Assembly (NCBI GenBank): GCA_002305925.1
Contig: DBRL01000017.1
Coordinates: forward strand, 73,020-79,160
Length of the DNA stretch: 6,141 nucleotides
Direction of reading: 5' to 3'
Source: Candidatus Peregrinibacteria bacterium UBA1369
Lineage (GTDB): Bacteria > Patescibacteriota > Gracilibacteria > UBA1369
Part shown: positions 1 to 5,755 of the stretch, in pieces
Numbering within the stretch: the stretch's first letter is position 1
How the letters are laid out: each line of letters opens with the position of its first letter
Program-made: the position numbers and the translations under genes
Notes under the pieces: generated by a model
Told to the model about the DNA's origin: nothing
Database searches by the model: none
Seen by the model: the letters and a program-made list of their open reading frames with translations, nothing else

Positions 1-969
1 CTGACCATGACGGTTATTTTGCTGGTGCTTTTATGGAACACTTTTCAGATTTGGCTGGTCAGCGGCGTGGTGTCGCGCGTGGACAAATACAATCTCGGTT
101 CGGTGGAGGAAATGGGGCAGGTAGTCGGTGACGTCAAAATGTTTGCCGAGGATTTGAATGAAATTCGTCGTTTTTTGCTGCTGCCCGAACGGCAATACGG
201 TCTGGGGGAGGAGGGGATGGGGGAAGAGGGTGCCGCGGAGCAGGAGCCGACTAACGCCGTGGCTTTGTACGCCTTCCTGGACGGTTTGAAAAAAGAACGG
301 GCGGTAGAGCAAAACCGCTCCGCGGCGCAACCGATTTTCGACGCTTTTTTGGCGCGTGAGGATTTGTCCGCAACTCTGGAGCAGGTTGCTTTGTCTCTGG
401 GCGAGCGTGCCGATCTGCAGGTAAAACTGCTTGATCAGGCGGCTAAAAATGCTGACGGCACCGCCAATGAAAATTTTGGCCTGCCGCTGTTCAGTTTGGT
501 TTTTTCGCCGGAGGAAAATTTGTTCCGTTTGCAGAGTGCCTTGGGTGATCAGCAGTTCAAGGATTATACCGCGGAAAATTTTGGTGCTGAAGTGCTGGCC
601 TATCTGACGGGAAACGCCGCCGCCGCGCGTCAGAAAAAAGTGCAGGATGTCCTGGCCGCCCAGCAGGCGTTGGAGGAAGCTGCCCGTCGGGAGACCGAGA
701 TGCTTGAGGACCGCAAACAGGAATTGCACGATTTGGTCAGCGATCCTGCTTTTGTTGATACATTGACCGGGCTTGGGCTGAAGGTGGCGGCGGAACCGCG
801 ACAGGAAATCAATAAACAAATTTATGATGTCCTGGACGAAGGAGGCCGGGTCAAATTTTCTTTGGCTCTGGAAGTCAGTTCGGGGATGATCAAGGTACTA
901 CGGGACAACCAGGAAATTGATCTCAAATCCTTTCTGGAGGAGACCGGCTCAAAAAAAAAGCCCTGGTGA
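1..969 (+). CDS. Membrane-anchored helical N-terminal half of a split LCP-family envelope protein (5' end possibly outside the window)
   Basis: The frame is open to the first base. The first ATG is at 7, but with only two codons visible before it the true start may lie upstream; no basic residues precede the hydrophobic stretch, which favours that. Counting from ATG 7 (320 residues), residues 3-19 form one membrane helix. An extracytoplasmic, mostly helical region follows, with an acidic Gly/Glu linker at about 65-80 and a probable coiled coil at about 206-243 rich in Ala, Glu, Gln, Arg and Lys. No catalytic motif is visible. The end is odd: the last codons are Ser-Lys-Lys-Lys-Pro-Trp-stop, directly over a nine-A run, and the stop overlaps the GTG of the LCP frame. 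I infer that this is the anchor and stalk of the LCP enzyme, joined by -1 frameshifting. It could also be a separate membrane partner. Function on its own is not recognised. Confidence 0.75.
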   Translation: MTMTVILLVLLWNTFQIWLVSGVVSRVDKYNLGSVEEMGQVVGDVKMFAEDLNEIRRFLLLPERQYGLGEEGMGEEGAAEQEPTNAVALYAFLDGLKKERAVEQNRSAAQPIFDAFLAREDLSATLEQVALSLGERADLQVKLLDQAAKNADGTANENFGLPLFSLVFSPEENLFRLQSALGDQQFKDYTAENFGAEVLAYLTGNAAAARQKKVQDVLAAQQALEEAARRETEMLEDRKQELHDLVSDPAFVDTLTGLGLKVAAEPRQEINKQIYDVLDEGGRVKFSLALEVSSGMIKVLRDNQEIDLKSFLEETGSKKKPW

Positions 970-987
970 TACCGGAGCAGATTCCGG
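936..987 (+). promoter_or_regulatory. Candidate -1 ribosomal frameshift cassette (SD-like element, A AAA AAG, hairpin)
   Basis: Visible parts in order: GGAGGAGA at 936-943; nine A's then G at 951-960, read in the upstream frame as TCA AAA AAA AAG; the slippery heptamer A AAA AAG at 954-960; the upstream-frame stop TGA at 967-969; and a hairpin of CCGGAG (972-977) with TTCCGG (982-987), five Watson-Crick pairs plus one G-U and a CAGA loop. The SD-like element ends 10 nt before the heptamer, matching the known dnaX arrangement. The hairpin starts 11 nt after the heptamer, longer than the usual 5-9. Slipping back one base continues Lys-Lys-Lys-Ala-Leu-Val into the LCP frame, giving 623 residues counted from ATG 7. 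The SD-like bases also encode Leu-Glu-Glu-Thr, so their match could be chance. RNA polymerase slippage on the A run, adding one A, would have the same effect. Confidence 0.55.
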
Positions 988-1877
988 ATTATGGTGAGCA
1001 GGCCGTAGTGTTGGCCGGACAGACCAACTGGCTGATTGCCGGGAAAAACGGCAACCTGGTCGATACGATGATTTTTGCCAATATCAATCCTGAGACGCGG
1101 CGCATCACTCTGATCAGTCTGCCGCGTGATTTGTATTACAACAATCGCAAGATCAACAGCTATTATGCTCTCTACGGCCTGGACGAGATGAAACGGGTGC
1201 TTTCGACGATTACCGGTTTCCAGATTGACCGCTATATCATGGTGGATATGTATGCCTTTATTGAGGTGATTGACCTGATTGGCGGTGTCGATGTTCATCT
1301 GGAGGAGGCTGTGATTGATCCGACTTACCGCGTCAACGACGGCGGCCAGTGGTCTACGCTCTATTACCGTGCCGGCGATCATCACCTGAGTGGCAAGCAG
1401 GCTTTGCGCCTGGCTCGCACCCGTCACACCAGCAGCGATTTCGCCCGTGCCGAGCGGCAGCAGATGATTTTGAAATCGATTCAGGCCAAGGCCCGCAATT
1501 TTGGTTTTGGCGATGCCGATAAACTTTCCTCGCTGGCCACGGCCGTGCTTTCGCGTACCGAGACCGACATCGGTCTGGCCGAAGCACTGGCTTCTTATTT
1601 CCGTTTTCAGGGGTTTGAGATTGCCGGGGGCAATGTCTTGTCCAGTGGCAATGTGCTGGAATCAAAGGACACCGGTGCGAAAAAACGTGAGGATTGTCTG
1701 GGCGCACTGGCTGTCCGTCAGGACTCCGCCGGTCCGGATGGCGGTGAGGATTTTCAAAAGGCCCGTGCGGCCTGCGAGGCCCTCAAGGGTGAATACATCC
1801 TGCTGCCGCGCAATGGTAATTGGAACACCATCCGCTGGTATTTTCATCAGCTGCTGGAGGCACAACCGGTTCTCTAA
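966..1877 (+). CDS. LytR-CpsA-Psr (LCP) family catalytic domain, lacking its own membrane anchor
   Basis: LCP proteins are extracytoplasmic phosphotransferases that move glycopolymers from a polyprenyl carrier to the cell wall. Visible LCP signatures, numbered from GTG 966: D33 in LVDTMIFA, the SLPRDLYY core (R54, D55), INSYYALYG at 63-71, GFQIDRYIMVD with R89 and D94, GGVDV at 106-110, and the Arg-rich LARTRH...DFARAERQ at 149-165. The C-terminus has two cysteines (C244, C270) and an ILLPRNGNWNTIRWYF segment. LCP proteins normally begin with a membrane helix. This frame has none and opens almost directly into the domain, so an independent product would be cytoplasmic and misplaced. The GTG overlaps the upstream TGA (GTGA), and the nearest SD-like sequence (936-943) is too far for normal initiation. 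The best explanation is expression as the C-terminal part of a fusion with the upstream frame. Termination-reinitiation or a homopolymer sequence error are alternatives. The family call is firm; the true start is not. Confidence 0.9.
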   Translation: MIPEQIPDYGEQAVVLAGQTNWLIAGKNGNLVDTMIFANINPETRRITLISLPRDLYYNNRKINSYYALYGLDEMKRVLSTITGFQIDRYIMVDMYAFIEVIDLIGGVDVHLEEAVIDPTYRVNDGGQWSTLYYRAGDHHLSGKQALRLARTRHTSSDFARAERQQMILKSIQAKARNFGFGDADKLSSLATAVLSRTETDIGLAEALASYFRFQGFEIAGGNVLSSGNVLESKDTGAKKREDCLGALAVRQDSAGPDGGEDFQKARAACEALKGEYILLPRNGNWNTIRWYFHQLLEAQPVL

Positions 1878-1882
1878 TAGTC

Positions 1883-1898
1883 ACGAGGCTCGTTTTTT
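1883..1898 (+). terminator. Possible weak intrinsic terminator after the LCP gene
   Basis: Six bases after the LCP stop, ACGA (1883-1886) and TCGT (1890-1893) can pair around a GGC loop, with the T run at 1893-1898 immediately after. A four-pair stem is weak, so termination may be inefficient. The position between the LCP stop and the next promoter is the main support. Confidence 0.3.
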
Positions 1899-1960
1899 GC
1901 CTGTCGTTGAATTTTATAATTTTGCTCATTTCTGTCGAGTGGAAATAAGTTGAAAATGTA

Positions 1961-1988
1961 TTGATATTTTAAATGCCGACGTTAAAAT
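1961..1988 (+). promoter_or_regulatory. Probable sigma-70-type promoter of the antiporter gene
   Basis: TTGATA (1961-1966, five of six matches to TTGACA) and TAAAAT (1983-1988, five of six matches to TATAAT) are separated by 16 bases. Transcription would start near 1995, giving a leader of about 25 nt before ATG 2020. The leader is A/T-rich with no Shine-Dalgarno sequence. The rest of the 1878-2019 gap is AT-rich and holds no gene that I can see. Confidence 0.55.
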
Positions 1989-2019
1989 CGGGGCTAACAA
2001 ATTTTTTATCATTAACCAT

Positions 2020-3435
2020 ATGTTCAATCTATTGATGCGGAGGAAGTGGCTGGCATCTTTTGCAGTCACGGTTTTGGGTGTTTTTGGTTTTTATTCGTTG
2101 GTGCTGGCGGCCGGCGGTAGTGAGGGAGTTGAGGCTGGCGGACATGGGGAGTTTGCCATTACTTTTCTCTGGATTGCGGTTGTATTGACCGCCGCCAAAC
2201 TTTCCGGTCTGGTGGAAAAACTTGGTCAGCCGTCCGTGCTGGGTGAGCTGATCATCGGAGTGATACTTGGTAATCTGGTGCTTTTGGGCATCGATATCTT
2301 TGAGCCGATCAAACATGATCATATTATTGCTTTTTTGGCTGAACTGGGCGTGGTGATACTGCTTTTTCAAATTGGTCTGGAGTCCAATATCAGCAAAATG
2401 CGCAAAGTAGGAGGCAAGGCTGGTCTGGTGGCGGTGCTGGGCGTGGTGGTGCCATTTGTACTGGGAACCTATCTGGTTGGCCCCTGGCTGCTGCCTGGTC
2501 TGAACGAGAATGCCTATCTCTTTCTCGGTGCCACTTTGACCGCTACTTCCGTTGGTATTACCGCCCGTGTATTTAAGGACTTGGGGAAACTGCAGACCAA
2601 GGAAGCGCAGATTGTCCTTGGTGCCGCGGTGATCGACGATGTGCTTGGCCTGATTATTCTGGCTGTGGTTTCGGCTATCGTTACTGCGGGTAGCGTCAGT
2701 TTCGGTACCATTGGCCTGATCTCCGCCAAAGCCGTGCTCTTTCTGGTTCTCTCCATTCTGTTGGGGCAATATTTCGCGCCCAGACTTAGTTGGGTATTTG
2801 CCAAAGTGCAGGCTGGTGTCGGTATGAAATTTACCCTGGCCATCTGTTTCGGTCTGCTTTTTGCCTATCTGGCCCAGGTGATTGGTCTGGCTCCAATCGT
2901 TGGCGCTTTTGCCGCCGGTCTGATTCTGGATCCGGTGCATTTTCGCTATTTCAAAGATCCCAAAATTGTTCGTGAGATCAAGGAGTATGTGCATGAGGCC
3001 AATCCTGAGCTCCAGGGCAAACTCAACGCGACGATCAACAAACATGCCGAGCGGCATATTGAGGAAATCATTGAGCCGATTGGACTTTTTCTGGTGCCGA
3101 TATTTTTTGTTTTGACCGGTATGAACGTCAAACTGGAAACGATGTTTGACGGGCAGATTCTGCTCGTGGCGCTGGCGATCACGGTAGTGGCTTTTTTTGG
3201 TAAAATTGTCACCGGTTTGGTGGCCGGCAAAGGTGTCAACAAATCGATTATCGGTTGGGGGATGGTTCCCCGCGGTGAAGTTGGTCTGATTTTTGCCACC
3301 ATTGGACGTACGCTGGGCGTGGTGACCGATCAGGTTTTTTCGGTGATTGTGATCATGGTGATTCTCAGTACTCTGCTGACGCCGCCGATTCTGACCTTCA
3401 TCATCAAAAAAGCCGATCGCAAAGCTGCTGCCTGA
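2020..3435 (+). CDS. CPA2-type cation/proton antiporter, NapA-like
   Basis: This integral membrane exchanger of 471 residues most likely moves Na+ (or K+) against H+ for pH and ion homeostasis. A hydrophobic N-terminal segment (about 11-31, ending LVLAAGG) resembles a signal peptide or extra helix. After a Gly/His-rich linker come about twelve membrane segments. Family motifs: LGQPSVLGELIIGVILGN (68-85), LLFQIGLE (114-121), the ATLTATSVGITARVF segment (171-185), AAVIDDVLGL (202-211) with the paired D206-D207 in the ion-binding site, GLAPIVGAFAAGLIL (289-303), a Lys in FFGKIVTG (K395) and GWGMVPRGEVGLIFA (412-426). A paired Asp is typical of electrogenic antiporters such as NapA, whereas CPA1 members usually have Asn-Asp. 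A charged loop at about 308-352 separates two membrane segments. No C-terminal TrkA-N or other regulatory domain follows; the protein ends in a short basic tail. ATG 2020 has no SD, and Met6 at 2035 is a less likely start. Ion specificity cannot be read from the sequence. Confidence 0.93.
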   Translation: MFNLLMRRKWLASFAVTVLGVFGFYSLVLAAGGSEGVEAGGHGEFAITFLWIAVVLTAAKLSGLVEKLGQPSVLGELIIGVILGNLVLLGIDIFEPIKHDHIIAFLAELGVVILLFQIGLESNISKMRKVGGKAGLVAVLGVVVPFVLGTYLVGPWLLPGLNENAYLFLGATLTATSVGITARVFKDLGKLQTKEAQIVLGAAVIDDVLGLIILAVVSAIVTAGSVSFGTIGLISAKAVLFLVLSILLGQYFAPRLSWVFAKVQAGVGMKFTLAICFGLLFAYLAQVIGLAPIVGAFAAGLILDPVHFRYFKDPKIVREIKEYVHEANPELQGKLNATINKHAERHIEEIIEPIGLFLVPIFFVLTGMNVKLETMFDGQILLVALAITVVAFFGKIVTGLVAGKGVNKSIIGWGMVPRGEVGLIFATIGRTLGVVTDQVFSVIVIMVILSTLLTPPILTFIIKKADRKAAA

Positions 3436-3449
3436 ATTTAGACCGCGGC

Positions 3450-3478
3450 TTAAAAAAAACGCGGAAATCTGCTATAAT
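3450..3478 (+). promoter_or_regulatory. Probable promoter of the SDR gene with extended -10
   Basis: TTAAAA (3450-3455, four of six matches), a 17-base spacer and a perfect TATAAT (3473-3478) preceded by TGC (3470-3472), which forms an extended -10. Transcription should start near 3485, about 25 nt before ATG 3510. The -10 overlaps an upstream in-frame ATG at 3477, which therefore lies outside the transcript. An inverted repeat CCGCG/CGCGG (3443-3447 and 3460-3464) brackets the -35 hexamer. Confidence 0.65.
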
Positions 3479-3509
3479 GATTGGATTGAACTTATTAATT
3501 CCAATTATT

Positions 3510-4331
3510 ATGAAAAATTTAAACGAACTGCTTGACCTGTCCGGACAGACGGCTGTCGTCACCGGCGGGTCTCGCGGTATTGGCTTGGGAATAGCTTACA
3601 GATTGGCCGAGGCCGGTGCCAATGTGCTGATTGCCAGTGTGCATCAGGGTGAGGTGGATGAAGCGGTGGCCCAGCTGAAGGAAAAGGGCTGGAAGGCGGC
3701 TGGCGTAGTGGCCGATGTTTCACGTGAAGAAGATGTACAGAAAATGGTGGTCGCTGCCAAAGAAAATTTTGGATCCTTGGACGTGATGGTCAACAATGCC
3801 GGAATTTTCCCAAATCAGCCGTTGTTGGATATGTCCGCAGAGAATTTTCAGAAAGTCATTGACGTCAATCTGAAAGGAGTTTATCTCTGTACCCGTCACG
3901 CGGCCAAGCAGATGATTGAGCAGGGGCACGGAGGAAAGATTATCAATATCACCTCGATTGACGCCCTGCATCCATCCATGGTCGGCCTGGCCCATTATGA
4001 CGCTTCCAAACACGGCGTCTGGGGCTTTACCAAAAATACCGCACTGGAACTTTCCAGGCACAATATCTGGGTCAATGCCGTCGCTCCCGGCGGGGTAGCC
4101 ACCCCCGGTGTGGTCGAAATGAACAAACCGGCTGAAGGTGCCGCTCCCCAGGATGAGGCCGCCAAGGCCGCCGCCGCCAAAAGTCTTGATGCTTTCATGG
4201 CCAAGATACCGATGCATCGCATGGGCGAACCGGATGATATTGGCAAAGTCGTACTTTTCCTGGCTTCCGATATGTCTTCCTATATTACCGGTAGTCAGAT
4301 CGTGGTTGACGGGGGAGCCTTACTTGGCTAA
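3510..4331 (+). CDS. Short-chain dehydrogenase/reductase (classical SDR, NAD(P)-dependent)
   Basis: This cytoplasmic oxidoreductase of 273 residues (from ATG 3510) has a Rossmann fold and is close to the usual 250-280 for classical SDRs. Visible motifs: TGGSRGIG nucleotide-binding turn (18-25), the conserved Asp of ADV (D69), NNAG (95-98), N120 in VNLKG, S149 in ITSID, and the YDASK catalytic pair Y163/K167, followed by VNAVAPGGVATPG (188-200). The C-terminus GSQIVVDGGALLG is typical. The catalytic tetrad Asn-Ser-Tyr-Lys is complete, so the enzyme should be active. An Ala/Glu/Lys-rich stretch at about 206-227 lies in the substrate-lid region. Cofactor preference is unclear: the end of the second strand (LIASVHQ) has neither a clear Asp nor an obvious Arg, although R22 in the Gly motif leans towards NADP. 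The substrate cannot be named; FabG-like or sugar-dehydrogenase-like roles are both possible. An ATG at 3477 would add 11 residues but overlaps the -10 box, so 3510 is preferred. No SD precedes either. Confidence 0.92.
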   Translation: MKNLNELLDLSGQTAVVTGGSRGIGLGIAYRLAEAGANVLIASVHQGEVDEAVAQLKEKGWKAAGVVADVSREEDVQKMVVAAKENFGSLDVMVNNAGIFPNQPLLDMSAENFQKVIDVNLKGVYLCTRHAAKQMIEQGHGGKIINITSIDALHPSMVGLAHYDASKHGVWGFTKNTALELSRHNIWVNAVAPGGVATPGVVEMNKPAEGAAPQDEAAKAAAAKSLDAFMAKIPMHRMGEPDDIGKVVLFLASDMSSYITGSQIVVDGGALLG

Positions 4332-4344
4332 ACGTTGATTTTTG

Positions 4345-4383
4345 AGCAGCCCCGCCGTCCTTACGCCGGCGGGGCTGCTTTTT
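4345..4383 (+). terminator. Strong intrinsic terminator of the SDR gene
   Basis: A perfect 13-bp GC-rich stem (4345-4357 pairing with 4367-4379, arms AGCAGCCCCGCCG and CGGCGGGGCTGCT) closes a 9-nt loop and runs into a T tract ending at 4383. It starts 13 nt after the SDR stop. The opposite strand lacks a T run after the hairpin (it reads CAAAAA), so the terminator seems to act only on the plus strand, although it lies between convergent genes. Confidence 0.93.
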
Positions 4384-4408
4384 GTCATGATAATCTGCGG
4401 GGAAATGC

Positions 4409-5620
4409 CTAGCCAAACATCAGCCATTCCGGCTTGAAGAGTAAAAGTAGTCCGATAATCAGCATGGCCGCTCCGCCGATCAGGTGGGAGATTCTGGCGT
4501 ATTTGCAGGATAGCCCCGTGACCTGCAGGGTGAACATGGCTGTGAAGAAGATCAGCAGATCGTCCAGCATGAAGACCAATATATATAGCAGCAGGTAGAG
4601 GTAATATTGCCAGACGGGCAGGTCGCTGAGGGCGAGGATTTGGGTGTAGACCGCCGGCAGTCCGGCCGAGCAGATTAGCTCAACCATATTGACGGCCACG
4701 GCCAGCAGAATGATACCTGCCAGGGCCAAGAAAAAGTTTCTTTCATGGGTTAGTTGGCGCAGTTTTTCAAATACTTTTTTGCGTTTTTCGCTTTTTCCCA
4801 CCACACAGGTGGATTCAGGGTTGACGAAAAATTCGCGCAGATAGTAGCCACCGCCGCCCAGCGCTACCAGGCCGATGCCCAGACGGATCCAGAGGATGAA
4901 ACCGATGAAAAGAAGCAGGTTGAGCCAGGCCGAGAGGAAGAGAAAATATACTCCCGCCGAAGCGACGATGAAGGCGCTGCCCAGTACCCACATGCGCAGA
5001 CGGTTCTGCATGCCCAGCAGCAGGCCGATCAGGAAAATCAGCGTCCACATGGCGCAGGGATTGAAGCCGTCGAGTGCGGCAATGATGATGGTCAGTACCG
5101 GCAGCGAGAAATCGCGTGTTTTGATCTCGCCCAGCAGGGGCAATTTCAGCGTTTCCGGAATTTGGTTAGTCGCTTCGACTTTTTCACCGCTAAAGCCATT
5201 CTCTTTGAGGATGTCGGCGAAATCGCGGCAGCCGTCTTCGATGACGCATTTGATGGCGTTTTCGATCTGTACGCCGGTGCTGTTTTCGTCCAGCCAGCCC
5301 ACTACATATTGGTCGCCGATGATGGTGAAAGGTACGCCACTGACCTGGGCCTGCAGGATCTGCCCCATTCCGGCCATCAGCTTGCGGTTTTCGGCATTTT
5401 TCCAGATTTCATAGGAGTGCACGGTCAGTTCGGGATACTTGGCCTCCATTTTTTCCAGGAAGGGTTTTTCGTGTGCGCAATGCGGGCAGCCGTCGCCCCA
5501 GAAAAAATAGAGATTGGCCTCTTTGCGGACGACCGCGTTGTCGTCGGTTTGGGCCAGAGCTGGGCTCCCGAAGAGGATCGACAGAGAGCATAGCAAAATA
5601 AAAAGCGCTGTTTTTTTCAT
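4409..5620 (-). CDS. Secreted thioredoxin-like domain (CPHC) fused to a CcdA/DsbD-type membrane domain
   Basis: This 403-residue protein probably carries reducing or oxidising equivalents across the membrane to an outward-facing thioredoxin domain. A signal peptide spans 1-23 (MKK, hydrophobic core, PALA before Gln24). The thioredoxin-like domain (about 33-140) has WGDGCPHC with C45 and C48 and the cis-Pro loop SGVPFT (P97), plus an extra Cys pair C125/C131. After a linker, six membrane helices at roughly 172-203, 208-230, 232-260, 297-319, 336-362 and 379-397 match the CcdA/DsbD-beta plan. C189 (in FNPCA, first helix) and C317 (in ELICSAG, fourth helix) sit where the family has its redox pair. 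C272 and C372 are further cysteines in loops. A basic segment (277-295) is probably cytoplasmic. E. coli DsbD has its thioredoxin domain C-terminal, so the order here is different. The CPHC dipeptide is that of DsbA, so the direction of electron flow is uncertain. The gene converges with the SDR and diverges from the CarD gene. ATG 5620 has no SD. Confidence 0.88.
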   Translation of the reverse strand: MKKTALFILLCSLSILFGSPALAQTDDNAVVRKEANLYFFWGDGCPHCAHEKPFLEKMEAKYPELTVHSYEIWKNAENRKLMAGMGQILQAQVSGVPFTIIGDQYVVGWLDENSTGVQIENAIKCVIEDGCRDFADILKENGFSGEKVEATNQIPETLKLPLLGEIKTRDFSLPVLTIIIAALDGFNPCAMWTLIFLIGLLLGMQNRLRMWVLGSAFIVASAGVYFLFLSAWLNLLLFIGFILWIRLGIGLVALGGGGYYLREFFVNPESTCVVGKSEKRKKVFEKLRQLTHERNFFLALAGIILLAVAVNMVELICSAGLPAVYTQILALSDLPVWQYYLYLLLYILVFMLDDLLIFFTAMFTLQVTGLSCKYARISHLIGGAAMLIIGLLLLFKPEWLMFG

Positions 5621-5647
5621 GGTGGGGCCGGATTATTTGACTGCGAT

Positions 5648-5676
5648 ATTATTGCACTCCCTATTTGAAATGAAAA
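5648..5676 (-). promoter_or_regulatory. Possible promoter of the thioredoxin-CcdA gene
   Basis: Read on the minus strand, TTTTCA (5676-5671, four of six matches to TTGACA) and AATAAT (5653-5648, five of six matches to TATAAT) are 17 bases apart. Transcription would begin near 5641, giving a leader of about 20 nt to ATG 5620. That leader has a C-rich end (CCCCACC) and no Shine-Dalgarno sequence. Confidence 0.45.
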
Positions 5677-5691
5677 GTCTATTCGGGTAGG

Positions 5692-5720
5692 TTGACAAAT
5701 TGGACAGTGGTCAGCAAACT
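5692..5720 (+). promoter_or_regulatory. Possible promoter of the CarD-family gene
   Basis: A perfect -35 TTGACA lies at 5692-5697. At the best spacing (17) the -10 is CAAACT (5715-5720), only three of six matches, so a partner factor may be needed or the real promoter may differ; TACTAT at 5736-5741 is another -10 candidate without a good -35. With the first choice the leader is about 29 nt. The 5621-5755 gap between the two divergent genes holds no other feature that I can see. Confidence 0.35.
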
Positions 5721-5755
5721 CAGGATGTAAAAAATTACTATGTCAATAATCAGTT

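Noticed and set aside
31..819. Long open frame on the minus strand opposite the helical N-terminal gene
   Set aside because: It lies entirely antisense to a gene with a membrane helix and a coherent link to the LCP domain, and its own translation shows no recognisable family.
967..969. TGA reassigned to Gly (code 25, as in Gracilibacteria/Absconditabacteria)
   Set aside because: Reading through TGA 967 meets TAG within about 15 codons and does not enter the LCP frame; reading through TGA at 3433 meets TAG two codons later.
822..1427. Minus-strand open frame opposite the start of the LCP domain
   Set aside because: The plus strand here encodes clear LCP motifs; the antisense product has no motif and is a codon-bias shadow.
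1627..1663. Short tandem peptide repeat GNVLSSGNVL in the LCP protein
   Set aside because: Only two imperfect copies are present; nothing suggests more than a small local duplication.
1915..1920. Perfect TATAAT in the gap after the LCP gene
   Set aside because: No acceptable -35 lies 16-18 bases upstream, and it would give a leader of nearly 100 nt, while a better promoter with a 25-nt leader is at 1961-1988.
2029..3057. Minus-strand open frame of 342 codons opposite the antiporter
   Set aside because: The product is rich in His, Gln and Asn, as expected from reversing hydrophobic codons, and the antiporter is unambiguous.
3443..3464. CCGCG/CGCGG hairpin as the antiporter terminator
   Set aside because: The stem is only five pairs with a 12-nt loop and there is no T run after it; it overlaps the SDR promoter.
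4754..5593. Plus-strand open frame opposite the thioredoxin-CcdA gene
   Set aside because: The minus-strand protein has a signal peptide, CPHC motif and six helices; the plus-strand product has no recognisable domain.
5579..5620. Lipoprotein signal at Cys11 of the thioredoxin-CcdA protein
   Set aside because: The residues before Cys11 (ILL) do not fit a lipobox and the Cys is within the hydrophobic core; the PALA site before Gln24 fits signal peptidase I better.
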